Source: Hahella sp050299855 (lineage in GTDB: Bacteria > Pseudomonadota > Gammaproteobacteria > Pseudomonadales > Oleiphilaceae). Taken from it: DNA of 64,000 nt. Shown piece by piece: positions 1 to 6,908 of this stretch; position 1 is the first letter of the stretch; each line of letters opens with the position of its first letter. Both the position numbers and the translations under genes were made by a program. The notes under the pieces are model-generated. The model was not told where the DNA came from. It worked only from the letters and a program-made list of their open reading frames with translations, and did no database searches. The DNA lies in the NCBI GenBank assembly GCA_050299855.1, contig JBNKWQ010000023.1:1-64000 (forward strand), read 5' to 3'.

Positions 1-16
1 TATCAATGCAGGAAAG

Positions 17-150
17 TGATTCTGGTTCGTGAACAGTGATTCTGGAGAAGAACCAAAAGTGTTCACGATCACACCAGAAGGGTGTTCACGATGGGCCAGA
101 ATCAGTGTTCACGATCATCCAGAATGGGTGTTCATGATGGGGCAGAATAT
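17..150. repeat. IS21-type terminal repeat cluster
   Basis: Four copies of a GTGTTCAC-GAT...CCAGAAT unit start at 59, 82, 105 and 128, an exact 23-bp period. An inverted version (GATTCTGGTTCGTGAACA) lies at about 20-48. Multiple repeats of this kind are known at the ends of IS21-family elements. No istA or istB gene is in the window, so this is either one end of an element extending to the left or a solitary relic. Confidence 0.5.
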
Positions 151-519
151 GCACCGACTATTCACTCGATTCCCAATCTGATGTACCGCCTCGATTTTGA
201 GACAGGCTCGTTTTCAGTTTCAGGCGACGGCAAACTTACTGAGCAGGCGTTTGAACTCATCAAGAACGTCGGTATCCACTTCCAGGAAACTTATGAACTG
301 GAAGACCGCATTCCCAGCCATTGTTCTTTTGAGGAGGTTCTGCAACTGCACAGAGCCAATCAGGCACAAAGTATCGGCATCACCCATATCGCCCGCCATG
401 CAATTGCTCCCATGGAAGAGGCGTTCGCGCAGTTCGTGGCGGATAATAAGATAGATGCAAGCTTATTTATGACCTACCCGGGCCAACGGTTTAACTGTAG
501 GTATCCTTCGATTAGCTAA
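82..519 (+). CDS. hypothetical protein, possible gene remnant
   Basis: This 145-codon frame begins inside the IS end repeats, so its first ~25 residues are only translated repeat. The remainder (from about residue 26) has ordinary composition, with a run resembling a soluble alpha/beta protein ending in a Tyr/Pro-rich tail. I do not recognise a family. It is probably the surviving part of a gene cut by the IS end; its true start is unknown. No convincing ribosome site precedes the first ATG. Confidence 0.25.
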   Translation: MFTMGQNQCSRSSRMGVHDGAEYAPTIHSIPNLMYRLDFETGSFSVSGDGKLTEQAFELIKNVGIHFQETYELEDRIPSHCSFEEVLQLHRANQAQSIGITHIARHAIAPMEEAFAQFVADNKIDASLFMTYPGQRFNCRYPSIS

Positions 520-690
520 CATGGCCAATATTGATTCCCGAGGGATGACTCTACTTTCAATGCCTCAAGCTGCTCGTCTGCCTTTGCTTACTTAACAAGA
601 ATCAATGGGCTCAAGTCCACATTAACTCTTGAAATGTGAACCTGACCCTAATATGTCGAAGGTATCAACGCAACCTGGCGCTGACTGCAA

Positions 691-936
691 GTGGGATGTC
701 ATAGAAAAAACTGCGTTAACAAATACGGTTTAGATAACGCGGTCGTTGAGCGCTTTTTTGGAAGCCTCAAGCATGATTGGATATTAAAAATCCCTCAACC
801 TACCCGGGAACACATGAAGCAGGATGTCGCAGCCTACATGAGGTATTACAACCTTGAAGGATTGCATCCGGCGAACAATAATATGTCGCCGATTAACTAC
901 GAGAACTCTCTAAGAAAAGTGTCCGGTTGGGCTTGA
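691..936 (+). pseudogene. IS3-family transposase OrfB, C-terminal fragment
   Basis: The frame carries the end of the integrase-type (rve) catalytic core: DNAVVERFFGSLKHDW supplies the catalytic Glu region, followed by the MRYYNLEGLHPANN stretch and the SPINYE motif typical of OrfB ends. Full OrfB proteins are about 280 residues; only about 80 remain, and neither the first two catalytic Asp residues nor OrfA is present. It is a dead remnant. Confidence 0.75.
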
Positions 937-1301
937 CCAGAACACCGGTAGAGTGGAGGCAAAATAACATGTTAAGAAAATTATAGGGATGGTCGGAGTC
1001 CTTCTTGAAGCTAAAAAAAGTAGGCATCATTGTTTCCATAAAACCGTACCTCATCCAGCTACGCAATACAGGATTTCGAATGGGTGACGATATCTCTATG
1101 AATTTGCTTTAAAAGCCGCAGGAGATACCAGTGGCAATAGTGGCTCTATGAGCTGATGGGAAGCTATGTTTCCGCACACCCCTAAATAAGCTACTGAGCG
1201 AGCATCGGGCTCGTTCAACAACTGGATAAAGCTGCGGCTTCGCGCGGCCTATCCTTATTTATCATATCTTTTTCTTCTGTAATTTCTTATCCGCGGAAAC
1301 G
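937..1301. other. gene-poor stretch with decayed fragments
   Basis: No intact gene is seen. Short translated stretches around 1070-1155 look protein-like but are broken by stops in every frame, consistent with old decayed coding DNA beside the IS3 remnant. Confidence 0.4.
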
Positions 1302-1667
1302 CTAAAGGTCATTGCAAACTATTGGGTTTAATTTTTCAGTAACTTCAAATCGCTTTCCACCAGGATTAATACCGAATAAATTCCAGTTGAACCGAAATGG
1401 CTTGCCACGAAGACATAGCAGCTCTTTTGTTATGGCAATACTGTTAATTAACTGCTCAATATCTATCTTGCCTGATATGGGAATAATCGTCTCACCATCC
1501 AGGCTGCCGTCTTTGCTTTTTTCGACAGTCATATGATAACAGTCTTCACAGGCAAGCATCTCATATCGGGCGCTGACAATTGTCTCTTCAAGCTGAACTT
1601 TAGATGCGGCGTACAACCCAACAATTGTTAGAGATGCCAAGCTCAATAAAATAAACTTTACTTTCAT
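1302..1667 (-). CDS. small exported hypothetical protein (candidate immunity protein)
   Basis: The 121-residue product starts MKVKFILLSLASLTIVGLYA, a clear signal peptide or membrane anchor of about 20 residues, followed by a soluble domain with four Cys residues (two in a C-E-D-C motif near residue 39). It lies 55 bp downstream of the caspase-like protein on the same strand and is probably cotranscribed. By position and likely periplasmic location it is a candidate cognate immunity protein of that gene. That role is inference; I recognise no family. Confidence 0.55.
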   Translation of the reverse strand: MKVKFILLSLASLTIVGLYAASKVQLEETIVSARYEMLACEDCYHMTVEKSKDGSLDGETIIPISGKIDIEQLINSIAITKELLCLRGKPFRFNWNLFGINPGGKRFEVTEKLNPIVCNDL

Positions 1668-1722
1668 TGTTTGATAAGTCCTTGTATTTCGCTGTGGTCA
1701 ATAGTGCCTTTTTTCTCTGTTT

Positions 1723-2364
1723 TTATAAGCAATTCGCCATTGTGGTGCATATAGAGCGTTCGCCGTGACGATAGTCTTGCGGATTAATCGTAGTTTTTGA
1801 GCCATTGATATTAGGGTTGGATTTATCTGTATGCCCGATTACATAAGCCTTTTTTCTTCCCGCCTCGTAGATTTGTTCAGACATTGCTTCTACCAAAGTA
1901 TTGCCCGGCATAGTACCGCGAGCCGTATTACAGCCATGTATTTGGATGCGCGCATCATCAGCAAAAACTTTAAAGTCGATGTCCGACACGTAACGGCTAT
2001 CACGTGAAAAGTTATAAATTCCCTCATCCCATGTAGAGTAGTAAGCTCTCAATCCTTGTTTAGCCATCCAGCTAGTAACTAAGCCACAGTTTTCGTTTTC
2101 TTTGATTGAAAAGTTTAGAGAATAAGGTGTTCCATGACAAAACACGTCTAGTGAAGCGACTGACTTCGGAGAACAGGCATTTATCTTTCTTACCATGTCG
2201 GCAGCGGTAGTAATTTTTAAAGAACGTTTTTCACCGTTTTTATAATCCTTCACCACATTCTGAGCTGCAAAGTAAAATGCGCTATTGTGTGCAATCCCGA
2301 TATTCCGCACTGAACCGTTCGTATTCTTTTCTCTGGTTCCTCCATGAAATAAAAATCTAATCAT
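1723..2364 (-). CDS. caspase/DUF4347-like fold protein, candidate effector
   Basis: The 213-residue product shows a beta-strand/HG element (ASLDVFCHGTPYSL, about residues 90-103) and a strand/HGCNTA element (IQIHGCNTARG, about 140-150). This His...Cys pairing is seen in clan CD-like (CHAT, DUF4347) proteins, where the strand ending in G-C-N-T-A carries the nucleophile region. A beta-alpha segment with VIGHTDKSN follows. No signal peptide is present. The downstream small exported gene suggests an effector/immunity pair; delivery is unknown. The fold assignment is by motif only. Confidence 0.5.
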   Translation of the reverse strand: MIRFLFHGGTREKNTNGSVRNIGIAHNSAFYFAAQNVVKDYKNGEKRSLKITTAADMVRKINACSPKSVASLDVFCHGTPYSLNFSIKENENCGLVTSWMAKQGLRAYYSTWDEGIYNFSRDSRYVSDIDFKVFADDARIQIHGCNTARGTMPGNTLVEAMSEQIYEAGRKKAYVIGHTDKSNPNINGSKTTINPQDYRHGERSICTTMANCL

Positions 2365-2497
2365 CTAAATTCTCCTTATTGATTGATATAACGAGCCTGT
2401 ATAAAAACCCGCATAAAACAGCTCTTCCTATCGACTTCCCTAATAAATTTATTTTCCCCAGCTTTCCGCCTAGTGCAATCGCTCGTCCCGGTTTTGG

Positions 2498-2776
2498 CTA
2501 AGACAGAATATTGGTCTCGCAGCACCACTGAATCTCTCGACTGGAGGTAATGCCTTTGGAGTAGGCGAACAGAATAATCTTCAAAAGAATCGCCGAATCA
2601 TAAGCCGGCCGCCCACCTTCGTCGTTTTTATAGTTGGGATAAAAGACCGATAGATCAAGCCTGTTGTCGATCAGATAGTGGACGGCGTATTCGAAGGTGC
2701 CGAGCTGAAGTTGGTCTCGGTAATTGATGACCACCATGGAATGCTGGTCATAGTTGTAGGGCTTGAATTTGGGCAT
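2498..2776 (-). pseudogene. IS1182-family transposase, N-terminal fragment
   Basis: The first 92 residues (starting MPKFKPYNYDQ, with the YDSAILLKIILFAYSKGITSS stretch near its end) match the conserved N-terminal region of IS1182-type transposases. Family members are about 450 residues, and the frame is lost after NILS at about 2500, so the catalytic domain is gone. The start lies only about 65 bp from the outermost attC-like site, so this IS scrap marks the edge of the cassette array. Confidence 0.75.
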
Positions 2777-2843
2777 GGCAACAGTTCCTTGTTGGATGTT
2801 GCCATCATAGCAAAAAGTGGGGTGCGGGGAGGTTTTTCTACAG

Positions 2844-2900
2844 CCTCAACGCCCAAAGCAGCCGCGCGCTTTTTGCGTCGGCTGCCTTTGCTTGTTAGCA
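2844..2900 (-). other. attC recombination site 1
   Basis: On the minus strand this runs from a GTTRRRY-type core (TGCTAAC on plus) to a degenerate RYYYAAC core at the far end. The imperfect inverted repeat in between pairs GCAGCCG with a CGGCTGC arm. It contains the stop codon of the acetyltransferase gene, as usual for cassettes, and closely resembles site 3. Confidence 0.7.
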
Positions 2901-3344
2901 CTTATCAATAGAGCGCACCATTTCGTTAGCATACACCGGCGTGCCATTGTAGTCCGTAAGGAATTCATTAGATATCTCGAAGCCATATCTTTTGTAGAGC
3001 TCCTTTGCGGGCCAATTAGTTTTGGCAACGAATAAATTCGTACGCCCGTTTATCTTTGACAGCAGAAACTCAAGAATTGATTTTCCTATCCCTTGTCCTC
3101 TGGCGTTAGGGCACACAAAAAGAGCTCTGATTTCTTGTTCGAATATTGCTCCGTAGCCGAGAACTTCCCCATTTTCGTATACGTACAGGTCCGAGTCTTT
3201 TAATGCGGACAGCCTTTTCTCATCTTCTTCTAGTGGTAGTAACTCGAATTCCACAGGCTCAAACCTGAGCTCATCTAGCTTCGAATTCGCATAGATCTCT
3301 AATATTCTCGAATAGTCTTTATCGTTGAATGCTCGAATCTTCAT
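2895..3344 (-). CDS. GNAT-family N-acetyltransferase (integron cassette)
   Basis: The 149-residue protein starts MKIRAFNDKDYSRILEIYA, a typical GNAT opening. The acetyl-CoA pyrophosphate loop is LFVCPNARGQGIGKSILEF (R/Q-x-x-G-x-G/A type, about 82-100), followed by an Asn/Tyr-rich C-terminal part (AKELYKRYGFE) with the usual active-site Tyr region. The substrate cannot be told. I chose the ATG at 3344 rather than the upstream GTG because the latter would lie inside the neighbouring attC site. The stop lies in attC site 1. Confidence 0.85.
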   Translation of the reverse strand: MKIRAFNDKDYSRILEIYANSKLDELRFEPVEFELLPLEEDEKRLSALKDSDLYVYENGEVLGYGAIFEQEIRALFVCPNARGQGIGKSILEFLLSKINGRTNLFVAKTNWPAKELYKRYGFEISNEFLTDYNGTPVYANEMVRSIDKC

Positions 3345-3347
3345 GGG

Positions 3348-3419
3348 GCCTAACGCCGCAATCACCGGAAAACCGGGAGCGCAACGGCTGGTTTTTCTGT
3401 GTGAGTTGCCTTGTTAGTT
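3348..3419 (-). other. attC recombination site 2
   Basis: The plus strand begins GCCTAAC at 3348 and ends GTTAGTT at 3413-3419, the two integrase core sites of an attC. The ~72-bp body contains imperfectly complementary arms (for example CAACGGCTGG against the opposite side). It joins the LysE cassette to the acetyltransferase cassette. Confidence 0.7.
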
Positions 3420-4061
3420 TTATACCAGGTTCCGATTAAACGCCGACCTCAGCAAACCAACACCCGCTAACGCAAAAATTCCGGATACTAGGCGATCAAC
3501 CCAATGACTCATTTTCTTATAACCATTCATCACCCCATTAATCGAAAATAGTATTGAATACATTACGTTAACTAAAAAACCAACAAACATACATATTGCT
3601 ACTGCGGCAACCAACGACAAGGCGTCGTTATTAGACCCCATGCCCACGGACAAGGCCGCCATCCAAGCTATTACTGTTTTAGGGTTGGATGAATTAAGAA
3701 TAAACCCCCTCCAAAACCACTTCCGGTATGTTGATTCTTGAGGCTGCTCTTTTGATAATTCAGACTGCCTCTTTAATGAAGACTTAAACGAAAGATAAGC
3801 CAACCATAAAAGATAAAATCGGCCTAACAGTTTCAGGAGCATCAGTAAGTATATTGAGCCCTGTAAAATAACCCCCACTCCACTTGCGGCAACTATGCCC
3901 CACATTAAGAGCCCAAATGAAAGACCAGCACCATATACAAGGCTTATATTTCTGCCCTTGCTCATGGCAACTGTCGCATTGGATATATTTGCTGGACCAG
4001 GTGATACAGCCACAACAAAAAAGGCAACCCCGATTGTGATTAGCGAAATAAAATCAATCAT
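3420..4061 (-). CDS. LysE/RhtB-family amino-acid exporter (integron cassette)
   Basis: The 213-residue protein has about six hydrophobic segments and the N-terminal LysE signature, in which VSPGPANISN (about 18-27) sits after the first membrane segment. A central NSSNPKTVIAW motif (about 122-132) is typical of the family. It would export an amino acid or a related metabolite through the inner membrane; the substrate cannot be deduced. It forms a single-gene cassette between attC sites 2 and 3. Confidence 0.85.
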   Translation of the reverse strand: MIDFISLITIGVAFFVVAVSPGPANISNATVAMSKGRNISLVYGAGLSFGLLMWGIVAASGVGVILQGSIYLLMLLKLLGRFYLLWLAYLSFKSSLKRQSELSKEQPQESTYRKWFWRGFILNSSNPKTVIAWMAALSVGMGSNNDALSLVAAVAICMFVGFLVNVMYSILFSINGVMNGYKKMSHWVDRLVSGIFALAGVGLLRSAFNRNLV

Positions 4062-4094
4062 TTGAATCTCTCCATGCTATGGATTTCTTATTAA

Positions 4095-4156
4095 AACTAA
4101 CGCCTAAAGCAGCCGCGCGCGTATTTTGCGCGTCGGCTTGACTTTACTTGTTAACT
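4095..4156 (-). other. attC recombination site 3
   Basis: The plus strand reads AACTAAC at 4095-4101 and GTTAACT at 4150-4156. The GCAGCCGCGCGC arm pairs imperfectly with GCGCGTCGGC. The design is nearly the same as site 1, suggesting both derive from one host lineage of cassettes. Confidence 0.75.
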
Positions 4157-4390
4157 TCACAGCAGTTTGCGTGAGAAATTAATTACATTTACACCGTATT
4201 TTTCGACCGCCTTCTCTTTAAGCGGCTTTAAGAGAAGCCTAATCTCAATCAGGTCATTGCCAACATCTGCGATTTCATCTTCATCATTCGATGTTTCGCA
4301 AATATTTGACATCTTTTGTTCCATTTCCGTCAGAGCTTCAAGAATAATTTTGAGCTCTGACTCTACTAAATTTAGTTGAAAATCACTCAT
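4157..4390 (-). CDS. small acidic helical protein, Tsi2-like antitoxin candidate
   Basis: The 77-residue product is strongly helical and acidic (ELKIILEALTEMEQKM..., DEDEIADVGNDLIEI). It overlaps the preceding toxin-like gene by 4 bp (ATGA), implying translational coupling. Tsi2, the cytoplasmic immunity protein of Tse2, is also a small (~77-residue) acidic helical dimer. I see no direct sequence signature, so the pairing rests on size, charge and gene order. Confidence 0.6.
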   Translation of the reverse strand: MSDFQLNLVESELKIILEALTEMEQKMSNICETSNDEDEIADVGNDLIEIRLLLKPLKEKAVEKYGVNVINFSRKLL

Positions 4391-4764
4391 ACTACTTTAC
4401 CTTCTTTCTTAAAGACTCTTGTTGCTCTAAGTGCCATTTCTTCGAGAAGACCTTTAAATTTGTCAACCGGCATATTCTGTATAGGAGATATGCAATAGTG
4501 ATGGGGCTTATCTTGGACCATCTTAAGTCCAATTGGCGGCTTAGTATTTGGTGGAAATCTCCAAACCCAACCAGTCATCGGGGATTCATTGATCCCTTCT
4601 TGATCAAAAACACTTATACCCTTGCCATTGGCAATAATTACTCGAATGCCATTAACTTCCATTGTATCAACGTCCCTTGGTCGAACATTTGATAGCTTTG
4701 GACTTGTGGAATTGCCGAGCCTGAAAAGCTCTTCTGGCACAATAAAAAATTCCTTTGGTAACAT
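4387..4764 (-). CDS. Tse2-like ADP-ribosyltransferase-type toxin (integron cassette)
   Basis: The 125-residue protein keeps the layout of the C-terminal two thirds of Pseudomonas Tse2: a GISVFDQEG element (about 49-57), a W-x-x-P stretch WRFPPNTKPPIGLKMVQD (about 68-85), then HHYCISPIQNMPVDKFKGLL and a helix rich in Ala/Leu. In Tse2 the corresponding pieces read GVSCFD, W-F-R-I-P-K-G-T-P-L-P-D-G-L and HYTLAP...MP...FK.LL. Tse2 is a cytoplasmic, NAD-dependent toxin. It forms a two-gene cassette with the acidic small gene, so it may act as a toxin-antitoxin stabiliser of the array. Confidence 0.65.
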   Translation of the reverse strand: MLPKEFFIVPEELFRLGNSTSPKLSNVRPRDVDTMEVNGIRVIIANGKGISVFDQEGINESPMTGWVWRFPPNTKPPIGLKMVQDKPHHYCISPIQNMPVDKFKGLLEEMALRATRVFKKEGKVV

Positions 4765-4788
4765 GATGATCTCCTTTTCATAATTAGA

Positions 4789-4867
4789 AGTTAACGCCCG
4801 CCAACAATGGCCGAACAGCGAGGTCTAGGCACGCTTTTCACGGTGATATTGCTTGGCCTGGTTAGGG
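4789..4867 (-). other. attC recombination site 4
   Basis: The plus strand reads AGTTAAC at 4789-4795 and GTTAGGG at 4861-4867, flanking a ~79-bp imperfect palindrome (AGGTCTAGGCACG...). It separates the PD-(D/E)XK-like cassette from the toxin cassette. Confidence 0.6.
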
Positions 4868-5482
4868 TTATTTTTCTCCGGTATATTGCCACCACATAAT
4901 TTTTGACAACTCAACCAATTGCTCTTCTCTTGCATCTCTCGAAAGCTCGATCTCATCTATTCCTGGGAAGCAGACTTCCTGGAGTGGATTCGATGCAAAA
5001 GGATTTTTAAAGTATCTGTGGTTTCCGCACTCCGGATCAAAAACCAAAATCCCTGAGATTGACGTGTTCCCCTGCTTTGTTAGTGCAGCATTCCCACGTG
5101 GCAAGTGATGTAGCCCACCTCGGGTTCCGTTTAAAACGTTTACTCCTACGTCTCCAAGCATTGCCCTTGCCACGGTAAGGGCTGTAAAAAAGTTGCTCGA
5201 AAAATTCATTGTCACCAGAACAACAGGGTCGTTTGGTTTGGTCTTTTTGAATTTTTTCCGAAGCTCTCTTAAATCTTCCCGAATATGGGAATAAGCATCA
5301 ATCTGACTGCCAGTTTGCGAATGGGAATCCCGGACCTCCTTTACATCACACAATACAACAGAGGATGTTTCTACCCTGAAATCAACATTCCTATTTCCAG
5401 CCACTGGATAATGCTTCTGAAATTCAATGTTAAAACCACTTAGGTATGAGGCAAATAGTCCTTCCGAAATTTCGGCATCCAT
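4868..5482 (-). CDS. hypothetical protein with possible PD-(D/E)XK nuclease core (integron cassette)
   Basis: The 204-residue product has a strand-turn-strand reading NRNVDFRV (Asp34) followed about ten residues later by VVLCDVKEV (Asp46-x-Lys48). This D...(D/E)xK spacing is typical of PD-(D/E)XK nucleases, with a possible upstream Glu in the first helix (ISEGLF, Glu7). The C-terminal half (about 85-204) matches no family I know. It forms a single-gene cassette with its stop at attC site 4. Nuclease function is a motif-based inference. Confidence 0.5.
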   Translation of the reverse strand: MDAEISEGLFASYLSGFNIEFQKHYPVAGNRNVDFRVETSSVVLCDVKEVRDSHSQTGSQIDAYSHIREDLRELRKKFKKTKPNDPVVLVTMNFSSNFFTALTVARAMLGDVGVNVLNGTRGGLHHLPRGNAALTKQGNTSISGILVFDPECGNHRYFKNPFASNPLQEVCFPGIDEIELSRDAREEQLVELSKIMWWQYTGEK

Positions 5483-5497
5483 TAGATTTCACCCTCG

Positions 5498-5602
5498 CCC
5501 AAACGCCGCAATTTGTGCGACGGAGTGAGATGGCGGCTTGTTTGCGTTTCTTTTCAAACAAGGTGACAGCTCACGGAGTTCCGCAAGATTGCCTTGTTAG
5601 GC
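5498..5602 (-). other. attC recombination site 5
   Basis: The plus strand reads CCCAAAC at 5498-5504 and GTTAGGC at 5596-5602. At ~105 bp it is longer than the others, with complementary arms GGCGGCTTGTTTGCG / CAAACAAGG around the centre. The stop codon of the HEPN-like gene lies at its end. Confidence 0.6.
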
Positions 5603-6076
5603 CAGACCATGCGGATTCTCAATATCCAAACCTCCAAGGTCGCTGTATATAAGCTTCCCAAAGTCTTCAATAGCGCGCTGAGCTAACTCAATTGTGGAGA
5701 GTTGTTCCCATACTGGTTGGGGCAAGTTATCCACTGAGGCGAAATCGCCTTCTGCCAACTCCGCCTTCGGGTGTACAACCAAGTTTCGTAAATCAAAGAC
5801 CCTTTTGACCGTTTGAAGAGGCCTGCGACTAAAATCTAGTTCAAGATTTAGCTGCTCACAAATTAGTTTAATTTTTGTCACAGGACTAAGCCCTTTTTCA
5901 ATTTCACTCCAGCACTCGAATAATCTATCACCTGAATAGTTTAGATACGCTTCAAGAGAAAACGCTGAGTATAAAAGCGATGTCGTGCAATCAGGGCATG
6001 CATCGCCGCTAGCCTTTTCTAGATATTTTTTAGAAAGAGACCGCATTATATTGAAGTTGTAGACTATTGCTTCCAT
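5597..6076 (-). CDS. hypothetical protein with HEPN-like RNxxxH motif (integron cassette)
   Basis: The 159-residue mostly helical protein contains FDLRNLVVHPK, where Arg97-Asn98-x3-His102 matches the R-x4-6-H motif of HEPN RNases and follows a helix as expected. A CPDC pair is at 27-30. Family members often act as toxin or defence RNases, but similar helical proteins without activity also exist. The start ATG lies 8 bp from the cassette recombination point at 6090, leaving room for only a minimal leader. Confidence 0.5.
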   Translation of the reverse strand: MEAIVYNFNIMRSLSKKYLEKASGDACPDCTTSLLYSAFSLEAYLNYSGDRLFECWSEIEKGLSPVTKIKLICEQLNLELDFSRRPLQTVKRVFDLRNLVVHPKAELAEGDFASVDNLPQPVWEQLSTIELAQRAIEDFGKLIYSDLGGLDIENPHGLA

Positions 6077-6083
6077 TACGAGC

Positions 6084-6090
6084 TCCTAAC
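6084..6090 (-). other. outer integrase core site (possible attI or broken attC)
   Basis: TCCTAAC on plus equals GTTAGGA on minus, the expected G^TT junction at the 5' end of the first cassette. No second core site or palindrome follows at 6091-6300, and no intI gene is present where one would sit. It is either a relic attI or a truncated attC. Confidence 0.4.
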
Positions 6091-6299
6091 AGCTTTCTAT
6101 GGACTCCCCCTGCCTTGCAACGATGTTTTGAGATTGAGTGTACTAAAGCTGCGGTTATCTATTCGGTCTCTGCAATCAATGCTGACCTTGATGATATTTG
6201 CGCACAAGGGCCTCTCTAATTCAACGGCTTTAATCGCCACAACTGTTATCAGGTTCACCATGTACTGGGCATGATCTATGTGCAATATGCCTACTCCCC

Positions 6300-6770
6300 C
6301 TACTCCGGCACCGGAATCACCCTCGATTGCTTGACGGCCTTGAAGGAAAAGCTGGAATAGATTTCCTTGACGCCAGGAAGTGTCTGCAAGGTTTCCCGCG
6401 CAAATTCACCGAATGATTCCAGGTCTTTAGCCAGCACTTCCAGCAGAAAATCATACCTGCCGGAGACGTTATGGCAGGCTACAATTTCCGGTATTTCCAG
6501 TAATCTGTTTTCGAAATCTCGGGCGAGGTTTTTCGTGTGGGAGTCCATCATGACACTGACAAACGCCGTTACACCATATCCCAGCTTTTGTGGTGAAAGA
6601 ATAGCCTGATAGCCCTCAATCGCACCGTTCTCCTCAAGCATTTTGATGCGCCGCCAACAAGGTGACGTGGTCAGCGATACATGTTCGGCCAGTTCGGCAA
6701 CAGTCAGTCTGGCGTTGCTTTGGAGGGCTGTCAGCAGGGCTTTATCAGTGCGATCCAACTGTATTGGCAT
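6300..6770 (-). CDS. Lrp/AsnC-family transcriptional regulator, divergent to methionine gamma-lyase
   Basis: The 156-residue protein has an N-terminal HTH (LDRTDKALLTALQSNARLT..., then the recognition helix TTSPCWRRIKML) and a C-terminal RAM/AsnC ligand-binding domain (VSGRYDFLLEVLAKD). It is transcribed away from mdeA, the same arrangement as mdeR-mdeA in Pseudomonas putida, where the Lrp-like protein activates the lyase. It probably senses an amino acid (methionine or a product). I chose ATG 6770, which has GAGG six bases upstream, over a TTG twelve bases earlier. Confidence 0.9.
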   Translation of the reverse strand: MPIQLDRTDKALLTALQSNARLTVAELAEHVSLTTSPCWRRIKMLEENGAIEGYQAILSPQKLGYGVTAFVSVMMDSHTKNLARDFENRLLEIPEIVACHNVSGRYDFLLEVLAKDLESFGEFARETLQTLPGVKEIYSSFSFKAVKQSRVIPVPE

Positions 6771-6782
6771 ATTTTTCCTCAA

Positions 6783-6908
6783 ATTATCATATTTTCTAAT
6801 TTATCATCTAAAACAAGACCATATCACAGGATGATTTAGAACAAATCCATGCGTTTTTTAGTATAGGCTGTTTTAAAGAGTAAAGCTTAAAAATACTGGA
6901 GCGCCGCC
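6783..6908. promoter_or_regulatory. divergent promoter region of the Lrp-like regulator and mdeA
   Basis: This 126-bp AT-rich space separates two divergent starts and holds several A/T-rich near-palindromes (around 6785-6810 and 6826-6842), the kind of sequence Lrp-family octamers bind. GGAG precedes the lyase ATG by about ten bases. No single operator can be fixed by eye. Confidence 0.4.

Noticed and set aside
6097..6285. 62-codon minus-strand frame between the cassette array and the Lrp-type gene
   Set aside because: No ribosome site or recognisable motif; likely chance frame or remnant beside the lost attI/integrase end.
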